Positions 22,461 through 32,507 of a stretch of 64,000 bases of DNA are shown here, in pieces. The stretch lies in the NCBI GenBank assembly GCA_000310025.1, contig FN648593.1, forward strand, positions 7,608 to 71,607. The letters run 5' to 3'. The notes below the pieces were generated by a model. It saw only the letters and a program-made list of their open reading frames with translations. It did not search any database and was not told the origin of the DNA. The stretch is from Ectocarpus siliculosus (lineage: Eukaryota; Sar; Phaeophyceae; Ectocarpales; Ectocarpaceae). Positions within the stretch are counted from its first letter, which is position 1. Every line of letters begins with the position of its first letter. Position numbers and translations under genes: made by a program.

Positions 22461-23120
22461 TCCGCAGCATCGCTGGTGTTGGTATCACAACCTTCAGACG
22501 TTGAGAATGAGTGATAGACCTGTGTTCACGATCTCCATAATACAGAGTCTTTGTCGTTCAATATCGTAAAAGTAGAGATGAATGTCTGCGGTGCCAACAT
22601 ACCCCTGTATGCCCATGTGATGCTGGGCTTCTTCACGTGAGCTGTCGTGGGAAGGTCAACACTGACGACACGCGGTGATTGTGGTGACCACTAGCATTAA
22701 AACCGGGTACAAGGTCGGTGCGGACATGTGCGTGTGCCTTGTGATATCACAGAGAACCTAAAGCGTGAAGGAAATCCCCTCAAGGTCATATCCATCGCAG
22801 AACCAAGGTGCTTGGTATGATTCATTATGCATTCTCTGACATGATAAAGACCGTTGTAACCAACAACATGACCCACGCATTAACAACCATCCTACAACAT
22901 GTATCGGTCAACATCGTGCTCCGACGATCCTTCCAGGACGTACGTTATTCCAAGAACTTCCTCAAATACATACCAGCAATATGTCATAGGCGGTTGATGT
23001 GTATGATACATTGGCGTTCATGAGTGTGATAAGCACGGCATCCTCAAAAACTATATAAACCACATCCCTCAACATTGTGGACACCATACAACATTCCCAC
23101 ACAGTCCAGTCCAACGTGTC
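22461..23120 (-). other. Element 5' non-coding segment upstream of Gag
   Basis: No coding frame is convincing on either strand. A TATATAAACC motif lies at 23,051-23,060 on the plus strand, opposite to the element. The boundary between leader and any cargo is not visible. Confidence 0.4.
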
Positions 23121-23651
23121 TCATTTTTCCTCTTTGACATCCACGCTGAAGATAGGCTTACTGCTTACTAGGACACCGTACTGTTCATAGGTGCTCCTTT
23201 CACCGGCCCCGCAGAGCATCCCCAACCACCCGGGCGGCATCCCTCTCGTCGAAGTATACTTGATAGGCATGTGAAGCCCACGACACCGACCGAGTCCTTT
23301 GTTTCTTCCGAGGCTGCCTGTCCCTGGGCCGTTATACTCGTATTTGCGTGACCTCGTGGGAGGTACGGGACCGTCAATAGCAATGTCTGTCACACGAGTA
23401 GCAAAGCATTTCCGCCCTCCTTTGAGAGCAGTCAACAAAATCCGTCTGTCTTCCTCCTCATCATCCGTGTTCGCTGTGTTTCCCCCCTCATCAGAAGGTG
23501 CCAGCATCTTAGGATGTAGTGGCATGTGGTTGAAGGTGACGGTAAAGGTCGTGGTGTCGTGCTGCGGGTTTCCGTCATAATGTTTCCGAATGACCCTGCC
23601 GTCTACGGTCGTCATGGTTCGGGTGTACGAGGTGTCGGTGATGGAATCCAT
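23121..23651 (-). CDS. Unknown 176-residue protein in the 5' region of the LTR element
   Basis: An uninterrupted minus-strand frame, read from the ATG at 23,651 (MDSITDTSYT). It has an acidic patch (NTDDEEEDRR) and a Gly/Arg-rich C-terminal half (RKYEYNGPGTGSLG, GRCRGLHMP, GMPPGWLGMLCG). I recognise no domain. The frame stays open further upstream, but that part overlaps a tandem repeat, so I prefer the internal ATG. It lies between the 5' LTR and Gag, where gypsy elements usually have only leader. It could be an extra gene, a captured fragment, or chance. Confidence 0.35.
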   Translation of the reverse strand: MDSITDTSYTRTMTTVDGRVIRKHYDGNPQHDTTTFTVTFNHMPLHPKMLAPSDEGGNTANTDDEEEDRRILLTALKGGRKCFATRVTDIAIDGPVPPTRSRKYEYNGPGTGSLGRNKGLGRCRGLHMPIKYTSTRGMPPGWLGMLCGAGERSTYEQYGVLVSSKPIFSVDVKEEK

Positions 23652-23737
23652 GTTTTTGCACCGGACACAGAAATAATGGATCGACAGGGAAGTATGGTAA
23701 CAACACAGGTGTGGTGATGAGAATATGCCACCCATGT

Positions 23738-24290
23738 CCGAGGCAAGTAATGGAAGATCGTAGTGCAGCACCCAGTGTAACGACATAGTAGTACTATTTA
23801 GGTATATACTGATTAATGTAGTCCTGGATAATAAAAGTCGACTTATAGCTCTCACTACTCACACTATTATGCAGTAGTCGACGTTTTAGAATGTGCTACA
23901 CAACACACTAATGTGCTATCATCACGATCGATCCATCCCTTGTTCGGACATCTGCAGAATATGTCCCAAGAACCACGGATAACGACAGAAGGTGTTGAAA
24001 TGGCATCAAAGACACGGTTGGTTGAAGATACCGCGTTTGTGGAAAATTATGCCACTGGTAGTCGAGACAAGTCATAGAAGATCGTAGTGCAGCACCCAGT
24101 GTAACGACACAGCAGTAATATTCTACTTTTTGTCGTCCTCCTGGTCAATGACAGTCGACTTTTAGCTCTTTCACTCTATTATGCAGTAGTAGCAGTCGAC
24201 CTGTTTTAGAATATGCTACACAACACACTAAGGTGCTGTAATCACGATCGGTCCATCCCCTGTTCGGACATTAGCGTAATATTTTCCAAA
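23738..24290 (-). repeat. Two-copy ~325-bp tandem repeat in the element's 5' region
   Basis: GAAGATCGTAGTGCAGCACCC occurs near 23,753 and 24,078. TTTTAGAAT(G/A)TGCTACACAACACACTAA is at about 23,885 and 24,202, and GTTCGGACAT at about 23,941 and 24,262. Copies share order and spacing but differ by small indels. Confidence 0.85.
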
Positions 24291-26042
24291 GATTTCATGA
24301 AATACATGTCTTCCTATGGATGCCTAGTATATATATGCGAAAAACAACCCAACGATGAGCAGCAGCCTTAACTGGCGACCACGTCACTGTTTGTTGTCGA
24401 TGCGACACGGTTAATTGACTCCGATTCATGGGGAAGATATGCGACAGACAGCCGTCGAGTGGTAGAAAGATACAACTATTGATTTTATCCTAGCGCGTCA
24501 GTACATTATAATAGGTACCTTTATCACTACACAAGTATATTTTCCGCTCTTCCTATACCATATACTTTACACACAACAAGCACCATGGAAATTAATCTAC
24601 ATAATTATTTAGCATTCCACTATTATTATTATGATCGATCCATTTCCAGACGGTGTGTGTCAGCATATGATTCCCCATGTATGGTTGAACGATAACAACA
24701 GCGTCGCGTCAATGTTGTTTTTGCATGATTGAGAGTACCCATCAGCAGCATGGCCATATCTGCCAGATGTAGCATAGCTCTCCGAGCGAATCACAGTCAC
24801 ATACCAAAGATTTCTGTAATTGCGGGTAAGGCACGTGAAAGACTGCTGCGTCAGCTGTACATCAGCTGCGGCCAGGGCGAGTGAAACGGCGGCTGCATGA
24901 CGATTTCAGAGAGGTACAGCGGAGTATTGCATGCATACAACGTGTGCGGAGATTTGATAAACACCAGCACAACCTTGCCAACCCTCGCACCGCATAGTGT
25001 CACGTGCATCAAAACCAGCACCCTGTAAATTGGTTAGGAACACACTCCAACCCACAAGAAAATAGGGAAAACGTAGCACTGCCAATGACATGAACAGTGG
25101 GTTGGTGGCGTGTCCACCCTGGGTATGCGGAGATAGCGGAAAAGGGCGGGGTAAAAAAAAAAATGTACGAAATCTACGAACCGCTGTGGTAGAGCATCAA
25201 TCAAGAGGTGATGACAACCAACTGGCATAACGGCGGGGGTATAGAGCAGATTGCCTACAGGAACTCGCAGCCATATGGATGGATGAAAGCCTCTGCCGGT
25301 TGCACCAGGTGAAGAGCATGTGTGTATGGCGCAATGGCCCCGAAAAAAGGTTGTGTCCAGAGCGCAATATGCGGTGCATTAGCATTTTGTGAGGAAAGTG
25401 CGTGTACAGCAGTCCATGTCATCTGGTGTGGTCCCCATCAGCACACATGTCATCGGATACAATACCTTGTTGTCATCCTCAGCAGCAAACACTCAGCAGC
25501 AAACAGCTGTTATACCTCCCTCCGTCCAGGACAAGCACTGGTAGCCATGGTGCGTGCATGAGACATACGATCTCTCTCGTGTTGTGCATCCCAGAAGCTC
25601 AGCAAAGTACAGCACGACAATTTTCTGACGTACACCCGGTGAGCAGTTTTACACTGGCATAAAAGGTCGTGCCAGCTCTACAAAAAAAAATCCATCATCT
25701 TGATTTTAGAATGGGCATCAAAAAAGATTTTTTTTCTTGCATGAATGTGGTTGTAGATTCGAGTCCGCTGTGTTACGTTCTGAAGGATCGGGATCCCCCC
25801 CCCACGGGGAGCGGTACCATGCACAGGGTGCAGCTCACCAGTGTCTTCGATACCGCTATGAGGGGCCCATTTCATCGAAGACTAGGTCTGTTGAAGTCAT
25901 GTTTCCGAGGTGATAAGCGATTGAATTCTGCACGATTGTGAGCGAGTCCAACCTCCTCTCTAACGAAAGATCGTCGTCAGTTGAAGCAAGCAGCAACTGA
26001 CTCACAAGCAAACGCCCCTGCGTGTAAACGAAACTAAAGTTA
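24291..26042 (-). other. 5' leader region of the LTR element, no gene seen
   Basis: AT-rich to mixed unique sequence between the tandem repeat and the 5' LTR. Frames are short (under 95 codons) and lack recognisable domains. The leader is unusually long (about 2.4 kb to the first frame, 3.6 kb to Gag). Confidence 0.45.
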
Positions 26043-26060
26043 TCTCTACGTCCTCTACCA
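26043..26060 (-). other. Primer-binding-site candidate
   Basis: Read on the element strand, the 5' LTR is followed at once by TGGTAGAGGACGTAGAGA. PBSs start with TGG, the complement of tRNA CCA ends. TGGTA would fit a tRNA ending in TACCA, as many initiator-Met tRNAs do, but the match beyond six bases to the common initiator sequence is poor, so the primer is undetermined. Confidence 0.55.
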
Positions 26061-26527
26061 TGTCACAGTGGTTATAACGCTATCGCTTAGGGTAGCTCAC
26101 TCATGTGTTAGCGTAACAAGCACTGGCTAGGGTTCAATTAGTTTCTTCCATTTCATGGTCAGTTTCATCCATTTCATGGTCAGGTTCATGGTATCTTACA
26201 ATTGGATTCAAGTTGGGGGCTAGCAAAAGGGATACAATCCCGGTGGGTCTAGTCAAGGTGGGACTAATCAAGGGAGGACTAGCAAGGGGGATCTACCTCC
26301 TGCATTGACTCACAACTGGTTGCTGCTTAGCGATGTGGGTCAAAGTTCCTCTTCCGAGATTGGCCGTGTTAACAGTGAGCGATCACCCAAAACACGTGTT
26401 GAGGCGGAGCTCTAGAGGGGCTCCGCCAATGATTCAGGTACACCCTGGGGTATACCCTAGCCCTCCTCAAACCATCGTGAAATGGAATGATTCTCAGTAT
26501 TTAGCGTCCGTTCATGCTACCGTGACA
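26061..26527 (-). repeat. 5' LTR (element sense) of the gypsy-type element
   Basis: This 467-bp direct repeat of 15,055-15,500 has the same TGTCAC/GTGACA ends and a 21-bp tandem duplication (TTTCAT-CCATTTCATGGTC) not present in the other LTR. It would hold promoter and polyadenylation signals. The element's transcription start cannot be located by eye. Confidence 0.92.
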
Positions 26528-26836
26528 CAGCAGCAGCAGCAGCAGCAGCAGTGGCAGCAACAACAGCAGATGCCACAGCAGCAGCAACAGCACCAGCAGA
26601 GACCGCAATACCAGGGACAACAGCAGCAGCCGCAGCAGCAGCGACTGGAGACGCCGCCGCCGCCCCCGCCACGGCGGCAGGCGCAAGGGGCCATGCATCA
26701 GGAAGGCGTCGGCGGTGCGGTGGATGCGCCGGCGGCCGCCGCGCCGGGGGGGTCGGGGGGGCAACGGGCTTTTTCCCATACTAATAACAAGAAATGTATC
26801 ACGTCACGACGACCATCCTGTGAGTGTATATACTAG
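26528..26836 (+). pseudogene. Right half of a Gln-rich reading frame split by the LTR element
   Basis: From the LTR edge the frame reads a run of Gln, W, more Gln, MPQQQQQHQQRPQYQGQ, then LETPPPPPPRRQAQ and an Ala/Gly-rich end, and stops near 26,836. Transcriptional coactivator-like low complexity is all that can be said. The left flank of the element (15,021-15,054) ends in the same CAG phase, so the two pieces were contiguous before insertion. Whether this was an expressed exon is unknown. Confidence 0.5.
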
Positions 26837-28033
26837 GGTTAAGGATTGCCCCCCCGCCCCCCAATGGGCCTGGGGGCCAACATCCCGGCCCGATGGTAGT
26901 GAGTGTCCGTGGGGAAGCAAAGAAGAAGAAGAAGGGTAGAGGATTTGTAGGGGAAAGAAGTGGAGAGGTAAGGAATTTGTGAAGAATTTTCGGCACTCGA
27001 CGAGCGCGCGGTCCTGCGGAGGGGGAAGGGACGTGTGAGTCCATAGTCTGGTCTATCGGAAATTGTAAAGTCGAAAAACCGAAGTACACATTATGGACAT
27101 TATGATGGAGATTGCCGACAAGAAAGGTACGAAGAGAGGAAATTGCACCCCACGTTCGAAGTTGGTGTGAGAAGTGCCGGAAGGAAGGAGTGCGAAGGGA
27201 AGAAAAGAAAAAAGAGACGTCGATGTTTGCGTCGTGGAACGACCTTCTGTATGACGCAGGTATTCACGAATGCAAGACGGGGAGGTAAAATACCCATCAT
27301 GAAGGTCAAAGCGCAGGACATAACTACATATAACCCATGCGCGGAGAAGTTACCACGGAGGCTCATGAAGGAGAAGTTTCAAGGCCGGCTGCGAAAGTTT
27401 GAAGACACAAACATGTAATTAAGCGACGATGGCAAGCGCAACGGAAAAAGTGCACAAGAAGAAAAATGCATACAAAAAAAGAAAATGCCGGATGCCGACC
27501 TATGGCTGTCTTGGAATGGAGGGATTCCCAGAATTTTCAAGAGGCAATCCACAAGTTGGAGCCGACGACGATGAAGGACACACATGTGGTACGCGAAGAG
27601 GTACAGGGGAAGGAAACGCAGGGGGAAAAATTCGTACTTGAACGCAGTCCTTCCTCAAAACGCAGGTACCTACACTACAGTAGAAATGCAAGACCCGGAG
27701 GTAAAATACCCATTGTGAAAGTCAAAGCGAAGGTCATAACTGGACATGATTCACGCGCGGAGAAGCTGACACGGAATATATGTTCGATATCTGCATGGGA
27801 ATGTGGTTGCGACAACATTAGGTGTGAGGCGTAAGATGCAACATGTGGTGTTCACGGGGAAAGAATGAAATGTTCATGTCAGGACGGAATACAATCTTCA
27901 GTGGGAGGGAACTACGGTGGGCAACCGTCGGCAGGTCAGTCGTATTGCAGCACCACAAAAAGAAATGGAGGGCAGGTAACTCTGTGTACACACCTCAACG
28001 TGAGAACACGATGTATTTTCGGCGAAAGTGGTA
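26837..28033. other. No recognised gene; diverged two-copy repeat
   Basis: The block AATGCAAGAC(G/C)(G)GGAGGTAAAATACCCAT plus GGTCAAAGCG(C/A)AGG...ATAAC and GCGCGGAGAAG occurs at about 27,271-27,345 and again at about 27,687-27,765, roughly 415 bases apart. Lys-rich plus-strand frames spanning both copies have no domain. The 3' terminus of the neighbouring Helitron may lie here, but no clear CTRR-plus-hairpin end was found. Confidence 0.45.
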
Positions 28034-28290
28034 CTATGGTAGTGAAGGGAATCTCACCGTGGGCGTTGGCCGGCGCCGATAGACTTGTAGTCGGTTGGAA
28101 TCCTCGTCCCAAGGAGCTTCGTTCCAACACTGGCCGTTCGCGTAGCGTGGTGGAGATTTGGATGCCCCGAAGTGGGAGTGGTAGTGGACGATGTCTACAG
28201 CATCGAAGGTGGGATCCGTTGGCCGATGGAAGTACCTTTCGAGTAGGGTGGGTTTGGGAGTGGAGCCATCCGCCCTGGTCTGCGCAGATG
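28034..28290 (-). pseudogene. Helitron Rep exon 9 (LERYF region)
   Basis: A minus-strand frame reads PKPTLLERYFHRP, then TFDAVDIVHYHSHF and RLQVYRRR. These fit the segment linking Rep to the helicase in Helitron proteins. A CCGCAG acceptor lies at its upstream edge. Downstream continuation is not recognisable. Confidence 0.5.
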
Positions 28291-28556
28291 TCCTGCGGTC
28301 ATGCAAGTATATGCCTGGGGACGGCAGGACGTTCGTTGTTCATTGTACAATGAAATGATGTAAAAAAGAGATCGAGGAAATGTAGCGACAAATCGAAAAG
28401 GTGGGATGTTCACGACCACCGTGTGGGGCGGACATGACGTGGAAAATACAAAACGGACGAGCGACGGCGATGTGCACATGGTGGAGATGGGCGACCATGT
28501 ACCACTGACAACAATGGTAGACACAACAAGTTGACGACGAAAATTTCGTTGTTTAC

Positions 28557-28723
28557 CTTCGGCGGCAGGTTGGCGGAAGTGCATGTCGTTGATGGTGCAC
28601 CTCCATGCCGCTTCGGTCGCGGTTAAGCAACGGAATGATTTCCATTGCTTGATGGTGTCAATGGTGTCGCTGGTCACTGCGGTGATGGAGAAAGAAGATC
28701 GGTCCGAGCCCTTGTAGATATAC
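28557..28723 (-). CDS. Helitron Rep exon 8 (YIYKG-EAAWR)
   Basis: The exon begins after GGCCAG with the second and third codon bases completing an Ala-Tyr junction, then IYKGSDRSSFSI, a variable part and CLTATEAAWRC, ending HFRQPAAEG at a GTAAAC donor. YIYKG and EAAWR are hallmark blocks of Helitron Rep proteins after the nuclease domain. Confidence 0.75.
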
Positions 28724-28738
28724 CTGGCCAATGGTGGC

Positions 28739-29016
28739 AACATTGAAGTAGGCAGTGGAGGATGCGAGTGAGCAGACTGTAACAGTGTCAAAGTCGAGAA
28801 ATCTGCGAGAATCCATGGCGCAACAATGGATTGTAGGGTGTAGTTGGTGGCTCAAACAAAAAAAAAGCAATTATCGCAACATTGAATTAGGCAGTGGAGG
28901 ATGCGAGTGAGCAGACTTTAACAGTGTCAAAGTCGAGAAATCCTCGAGAATCCATGACGCAATAATGAATTGTAGGGTGCAGTTGGTGACTCAAACAAAA
29001 AACAGCAATTATCGCA
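28739..29016 (-). repeat. ~140-bp tandem duplication inside a Helitron intron
   Basis: Copies at 28,739-28,876 and 28,879-29,016 share AACATTGAA(G/T)TAGGCAGTGG through CAATTATCGCA with a few substitutions. They lie within the intron between the exon ending SYMFA (29,147) and the YIYKG exon. The copy next to the acceptor keeps the splice context. Confidence 0.9.
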
Positions 29017-29146
29017 GGAAATACCTTAGAGAAGGGGGGCATCACTCAGTGTTGATAGATACGTTCAAAATGGATACGACGGCAGCAGAAGAAAACGGAG
29101 CACAAAGATAGGAGACCGTAAACCAAAATCGATACGTGTACTTAAC

Positions 29147-29504
29147 GCGAACATGTAGGAGACGATGTTGACGGAGGCGCTGACTTCAACGTTGATGTGG
29201 GCGTTGAACATTAAGAGCAAGTGGCTGTTATAGGGCACGATATCACCGTCGTTTTCAGAACGCCGGTAGAGAGGATATCCCCTGGCGTCGAATGTCGTAG
29301 CTTGCTGGGCCGGCTTGGGGAAGCGCTTCTTGCATTGTGCGTGACCTTCCCTGTAACACAAGCGTCGTTTGCTCTTGCAGCCAGTGTGAGTCATGAACTT
29401 GTCGACAATCGCGAACAGCTCCGGCTCCGATTGTTCGTCCGGCCATGTTGCCCTTATGTGGCGATCGACGTTGTCGGAGTTGTCGGGTGCCTCTTCATCG
29501 CACA
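29147..29504 (-). CDS. Helitron Rep exon 7 (post-HUH cysteine region)
   Basis: The exon starts after CTATGTGCAG and reads EEAPDNSDNVD, EPELFAIVDKFMTHTGC, LCYREGHAQCKKRFPKP, GYPLYRRSENDGDIVPYN and INVEVSASVNIVSYMF. It ends at a GTTAAG donor. This is the conserved Cys/His-containing stretch after the HUH motif in Rep proteins of Helitrons; no stop interrupts it. Confidence 0.85.
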
Positions 29505-29758
29505 CTGCACATAGAAATGGCCGAAAGGAGTAGACATCGCATGATAAAATGGATGACACCTCATCGCGGGAAAAGGAACCATTAGACAAGATGAACATAA
29601 AGCGGGGCGGACCATGAAGCAAAGTACACGCATAGCAGAGACGGTCGCCGGGCGAAACAAAAACAGTGTGTAGGTGTTGGGTCGATGACAACACGAAATA
29701 ATCGGAATGTTCCATGAGATATGTCATTTCGTTCATGTAGGAAAGGGGTTGCCCTCAC

Positions 29759-29795
29759 CTTTGAAAACGATGTGGGAGTGGGGCAGTCCTCGTTT
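29759..29795 (-). CDS. Helitron Rep exon 6: 37-bp micro-exon with the HUH motif
   Basis: The exon lies between TTGTGTCCGACAG and GTGAGG and encodes KRGLPHSHIVFK. H-S-H is the HUH metal-binding pair of rolling-circle nucleases, which coordinates the ion used to nick DNA. The block fits directly between VIEFQ of the previous exon and the next one. Confidence 0.8.
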
Positions 29796-29965
29796 CTGTC
29801 GGACACAAGGGATTTGCGGTTGTACACGTTGCGGCGCGCGATGGGGGCGGGACTCGCGATGAGGGTCGGCCGAGGAGTTAGGAAGAGGTGGTGGGATATA
29901 GATCGTGGACGGAACGGTACGCTCCCAAAATGACGTAGACAGACGTTGGTAGCAGAGGAGTTCAC

Positions 29966-30022
29966 CTGAAATTCAATGACCGCGATCCTGAAGATGATTC
30001 TGCCGAAGACTTGAGGTAAAAT
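29966..30022 (-). CDS. Helitron Rep exon 5 (VIEFQ)
   Basis: A short exon after CGACCCCACAG reads LPQVFGRIIFRIAVIEFQ and ends at CAG|GTGAAC. The VIEFQ block directly precedes the HUH motif in Rep proteins. Confidence 0.75.
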
Positions 30023-30196
30023 CTGTGGGGTCGAAGTTCGGGGGGGGTAGGAATGATCTGTGAGTGAAAATGTTTCCTCCAGGAGATATGCGACATGTAC
30101 ACGATGTGGAAACGATAGGCGGAGTGTCTATGGACGTTGTATGAGTCGTGACACGAATAATCGATGGGGCAGGACGCAAGGAAAACATGTAATCAC

Positions 30197-30297
30197 CTTG
30201 AGCAGGGCATCGAGTTTCTGTTTGAACACTCTGGCGCAAAGTTGGGCGCGATCGAAAGCCGTCTGTCCCGGATGTAATCTTGTATCTCCGGCCATTC
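30197..30297 (-). pseudogene. Helitron Rep exon 4 (WPEIQ), one-base deletion
   Basis: After CTCCGCAG the exon reads EWPEIQDYIRDR and, one frame over, TAFDRAQLCARVFKQKLDALLK, ending CTCAAG|GTGATT. The two halves together are the conserved Rep block following TCN; a single missing base in the RDR codons breaks the frame. Confidence 0.75.
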
Positions 30298-30409
30298 CTG
30301 CGGAGTGCGAAGGATGAGATAGATATGTGGATGTTTAGTGAATACAAACTGCACATTTTGTCTGTCGGTATACTTGTTTCGTACACGTGTTCGTACCGTA
30401 AGGACTCAC

Positions 30410-31030
30410 TGTGTTGCACGTGACGGTGAGGAAGTATGATGGCCGCCCGAAGTGGCGTAGAATCGCCATGGACTCCGTCAGCTTCTTCGCTTGGTCGGCG
30501 AATCCCCCGCTAAAACTCGATGGGACGATGATGGCATCGACGGGATCGTGGTGGGGCTGCGGTTGCCGGTAACGTCGCGCAACTGCAGACGCGTGGTGCA
30601 TCGACGTCCGGTACTTGTCTTGGATATGTGCGTGGAACGAGAGTCGTTGATCTTCGATGCAACTGAAAACGTCGATGAGAAATTCGTTGACCAATGGCCC
30701 CAGTTTCTCGAATCGTGGTTCCCTGAACAACAACTGGGTTACCCATTGTGCTAACGTGATTTTGCGACCGGTCGTGCTCTTCAGGTCGGGGTGCCATCCG
30801 GATTCCCCACCGTGCGGAAACAGCAGGACGTATGTCAAAGGGAAATAGTTACGATTGAGGTAACTGATGGAGTTTATTTCCCCTGTGAGCGTCCTCGTCA
30901 TGGTGGTCTTGTCTGTAGGCATGACCCCCCTGCTGCGGGTGTCCACAGCTATAACTTCTGACGACGGTGCACCAGGCGCGGAGAATGCCAAGGTGCTCGA
31001 AATAGCAGCCGATTCAGTCCTTGAAAAGGA
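30410..31030 (-). CDS. Helitron Rep exon 3 (Helitron-like N domain)
   Basis: The frame reads TGEINSISYLNRNYFPLTYVLLFPHGGESGWHPD in two adjoining blocks. AQWVTQLLFREPRFE, VNEFLIDVFSCIEDQRLSF and FSGGFADQAKKLTESMAILRHFGRPSYFLTVTCNT follow. It ends at ACA|GTGAGT and joins the WPEIQ exon in phase 0. The LLFPHGE-W, EFLIDVFS and GRP-FLTVTCN blocks define the Helitron Rep N domain. The upstream acceptor is placed after CTTTTCAAG. Confidence 0.85.
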
Positions 31031-31282
31031 ACGGTGGAAGTGGACATGATGTAGAATGATTCGCACCAGATACGTGAGAAGTAGAACGGATGGATCAAAC
31101 AAAACTCCCGTTCTGCACCTCCCCAACATATCATAGAAATATCTGCACAATATGGATACGAAGTGGTATGTGGGTATGTTGGCAGCAGGAAGCACGTTCG
31201 ACATGTCTAACAGAGCCAAATGATACTCGAATATTTTGCTGTAGTCAAACTTTAAGTATAGGTCGTGACGGTAGGCACTCAC

Positions 31283-31433
31283 CGAGTGCTCATGGTGGCT
31301 TTGAGGCGTCCGACATAGGGTGATGTGGATCGCAACTCGCGCAGTATCGTCGTCATGGTCCCTTTGTCGAGGTGGCTAGAGACGAAGTTGGGGTCATGTA
31401 GGTGCCATTGAACGTTGGAATGGCCGCCGTCTC
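31283..31433 (-). CDS. Helitron Rep exon 2
   Basis: A minus-strand frame reads HLHDPNFVSSHLDKGTMTTILRELRSTSPYVGRLK and ends at CTCG|GTGAGT. The D-P...L..L...NP-like spacing is common before the LLFPHG block in Rep proteins. The acceptor is not certain. Confidence 0.5.
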
Positions 31434-31842
31434 GAACAGAATGGTAAGTTCTGGCCAAAGAGATGGGCAGGAACGGTGTACATGGGGGAGAGCGCAGGAC
31501 GTACGAACTTGTAATGCGGTGTGTGAATGGAATATGAACGGAGGAGGGAAATTATTGTTGATGTTAGTGTCATTTTTTTTGTATCGGAAGGTGTACGGGT
31601 ATTGCGTCGTACATAAGAAAATACCAAAATACGCTTTTATATGGATGTATTGTATTTTGTAACACGAATAAAGATAGATACGAAAGATCACACGAACTAA
31701 TCTACACTCAATTATATGCTATCGAACGAATCAAACGTGTTTTAAACCACGAAGGAAAATAGAAATGAAAGACCACACGAATGAATCTACACCTCATTAT
31801 ACAATTGTAGCATATATCGTTGCACATGTCAATCGATCTCAC

Positions 31843-32507
31843 CTCCCTTGGACGGACAAGAGATGGTCACCGAACATTTTTCTGAGTTCACCATCCTCCA
31901 CGTTGAGCGAGGCGAAGTTGCATCGGCAGTTATACATCCTCGATTCCTTCCTGAACCTCTGCGCTGATGGCTCCGGAGAATCGTACAATTCTTTCAATGA
32001 AGGGGGTAGTGGCGGCAGTCGCGGGAGGATGTACTTCCCATTCTTGCAACAAATGCCCTTGGACTCTTTAGCGAACAGTTTGGCGCCACAATACCGGCAA
32101 GGATCTCCGGTCTGCGCTGTGATGCCCTGGTCTCGTCGCGCCTCCTCCAAGGCTCGCTGGCGGTCTCCAACAATGGCTCGTAATGAGGTGGAGTCGTCCT
32201 CGGCGTGAAAGATGTCCTTGAAGGGCAACCCCCTTTTGTTGTTGATGACGGTCGCTCTACGCCGTCGACGTGCGGCGTTGAGCTGTTGTGCTCTGTCGGC
32301 ATGGCGAGTTCTACGACGGCTGTTGATGGCCTCTGCCGACGCGGAATATTGTGCTCTACGATAGGCGTTGAGGGCATCGGCGGAGGCAGCACGCTGAGCC
32401 CCTCGACGCGTGTTTATGTCGGTGGCGTTGACAACTCGGTACCGGCGGTTTCTTGTGTTTGTGTCGTCTCGACGGCGATTGTTGCCGCGATCTGTTGGAT
32501 CGGTCAT
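31843..32507 (-). CDS. Helitron Rep exon 1 (basic repeats and zinc site)
   Basis: The ATG at 32,507 starts a frame with about five repeats of an A-x2-IN/LN-x2-RR type in the first 110 residues, rich in Arg. A zinc-binding CRYCGAKLF...ICC motif, LPRLPPLPPSLKELYD and a MYNCRCNFASLNVEDGE block follow. It ends at GGGAG|GTGAGA. This is the typical N-terminal organisation of Helitron Rep proteins in fungi and protists. No internal stop. Confidence 0.8.

Larger units (their letters stand above)
15055..26527 (-). mobile_element. Complete Ty3/gypsy-type LTR retrotransposon carrying a DNA methyltransferase domain
   Basis: Direct terminal repeats of 446 bp (15,055-15,500) and 467 bp (26,061-26,527) both begin TGTCAC and end GTGACA. 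Their only differences are three substitutions and one 21-bp tandem duplication. The internal part reads on the minus strand: Pro/Gln-rich Gag, a protease remnant, RT, RNase H, a cytosine-C5 methyltransferase, a zinc-binding region, an integrase core and a GPF-type C-terminus. A TGG-starting PBS-like site and a G-rich tract lie at the expected LTR edges. Both outer flanks are CAGCAGCAGC, so the target duplication (at least CAGC) lies in a CAG repeat. The element is 11.47 kb. It is structurally complete but every coding segment has lesions. Confidence 0.9.
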
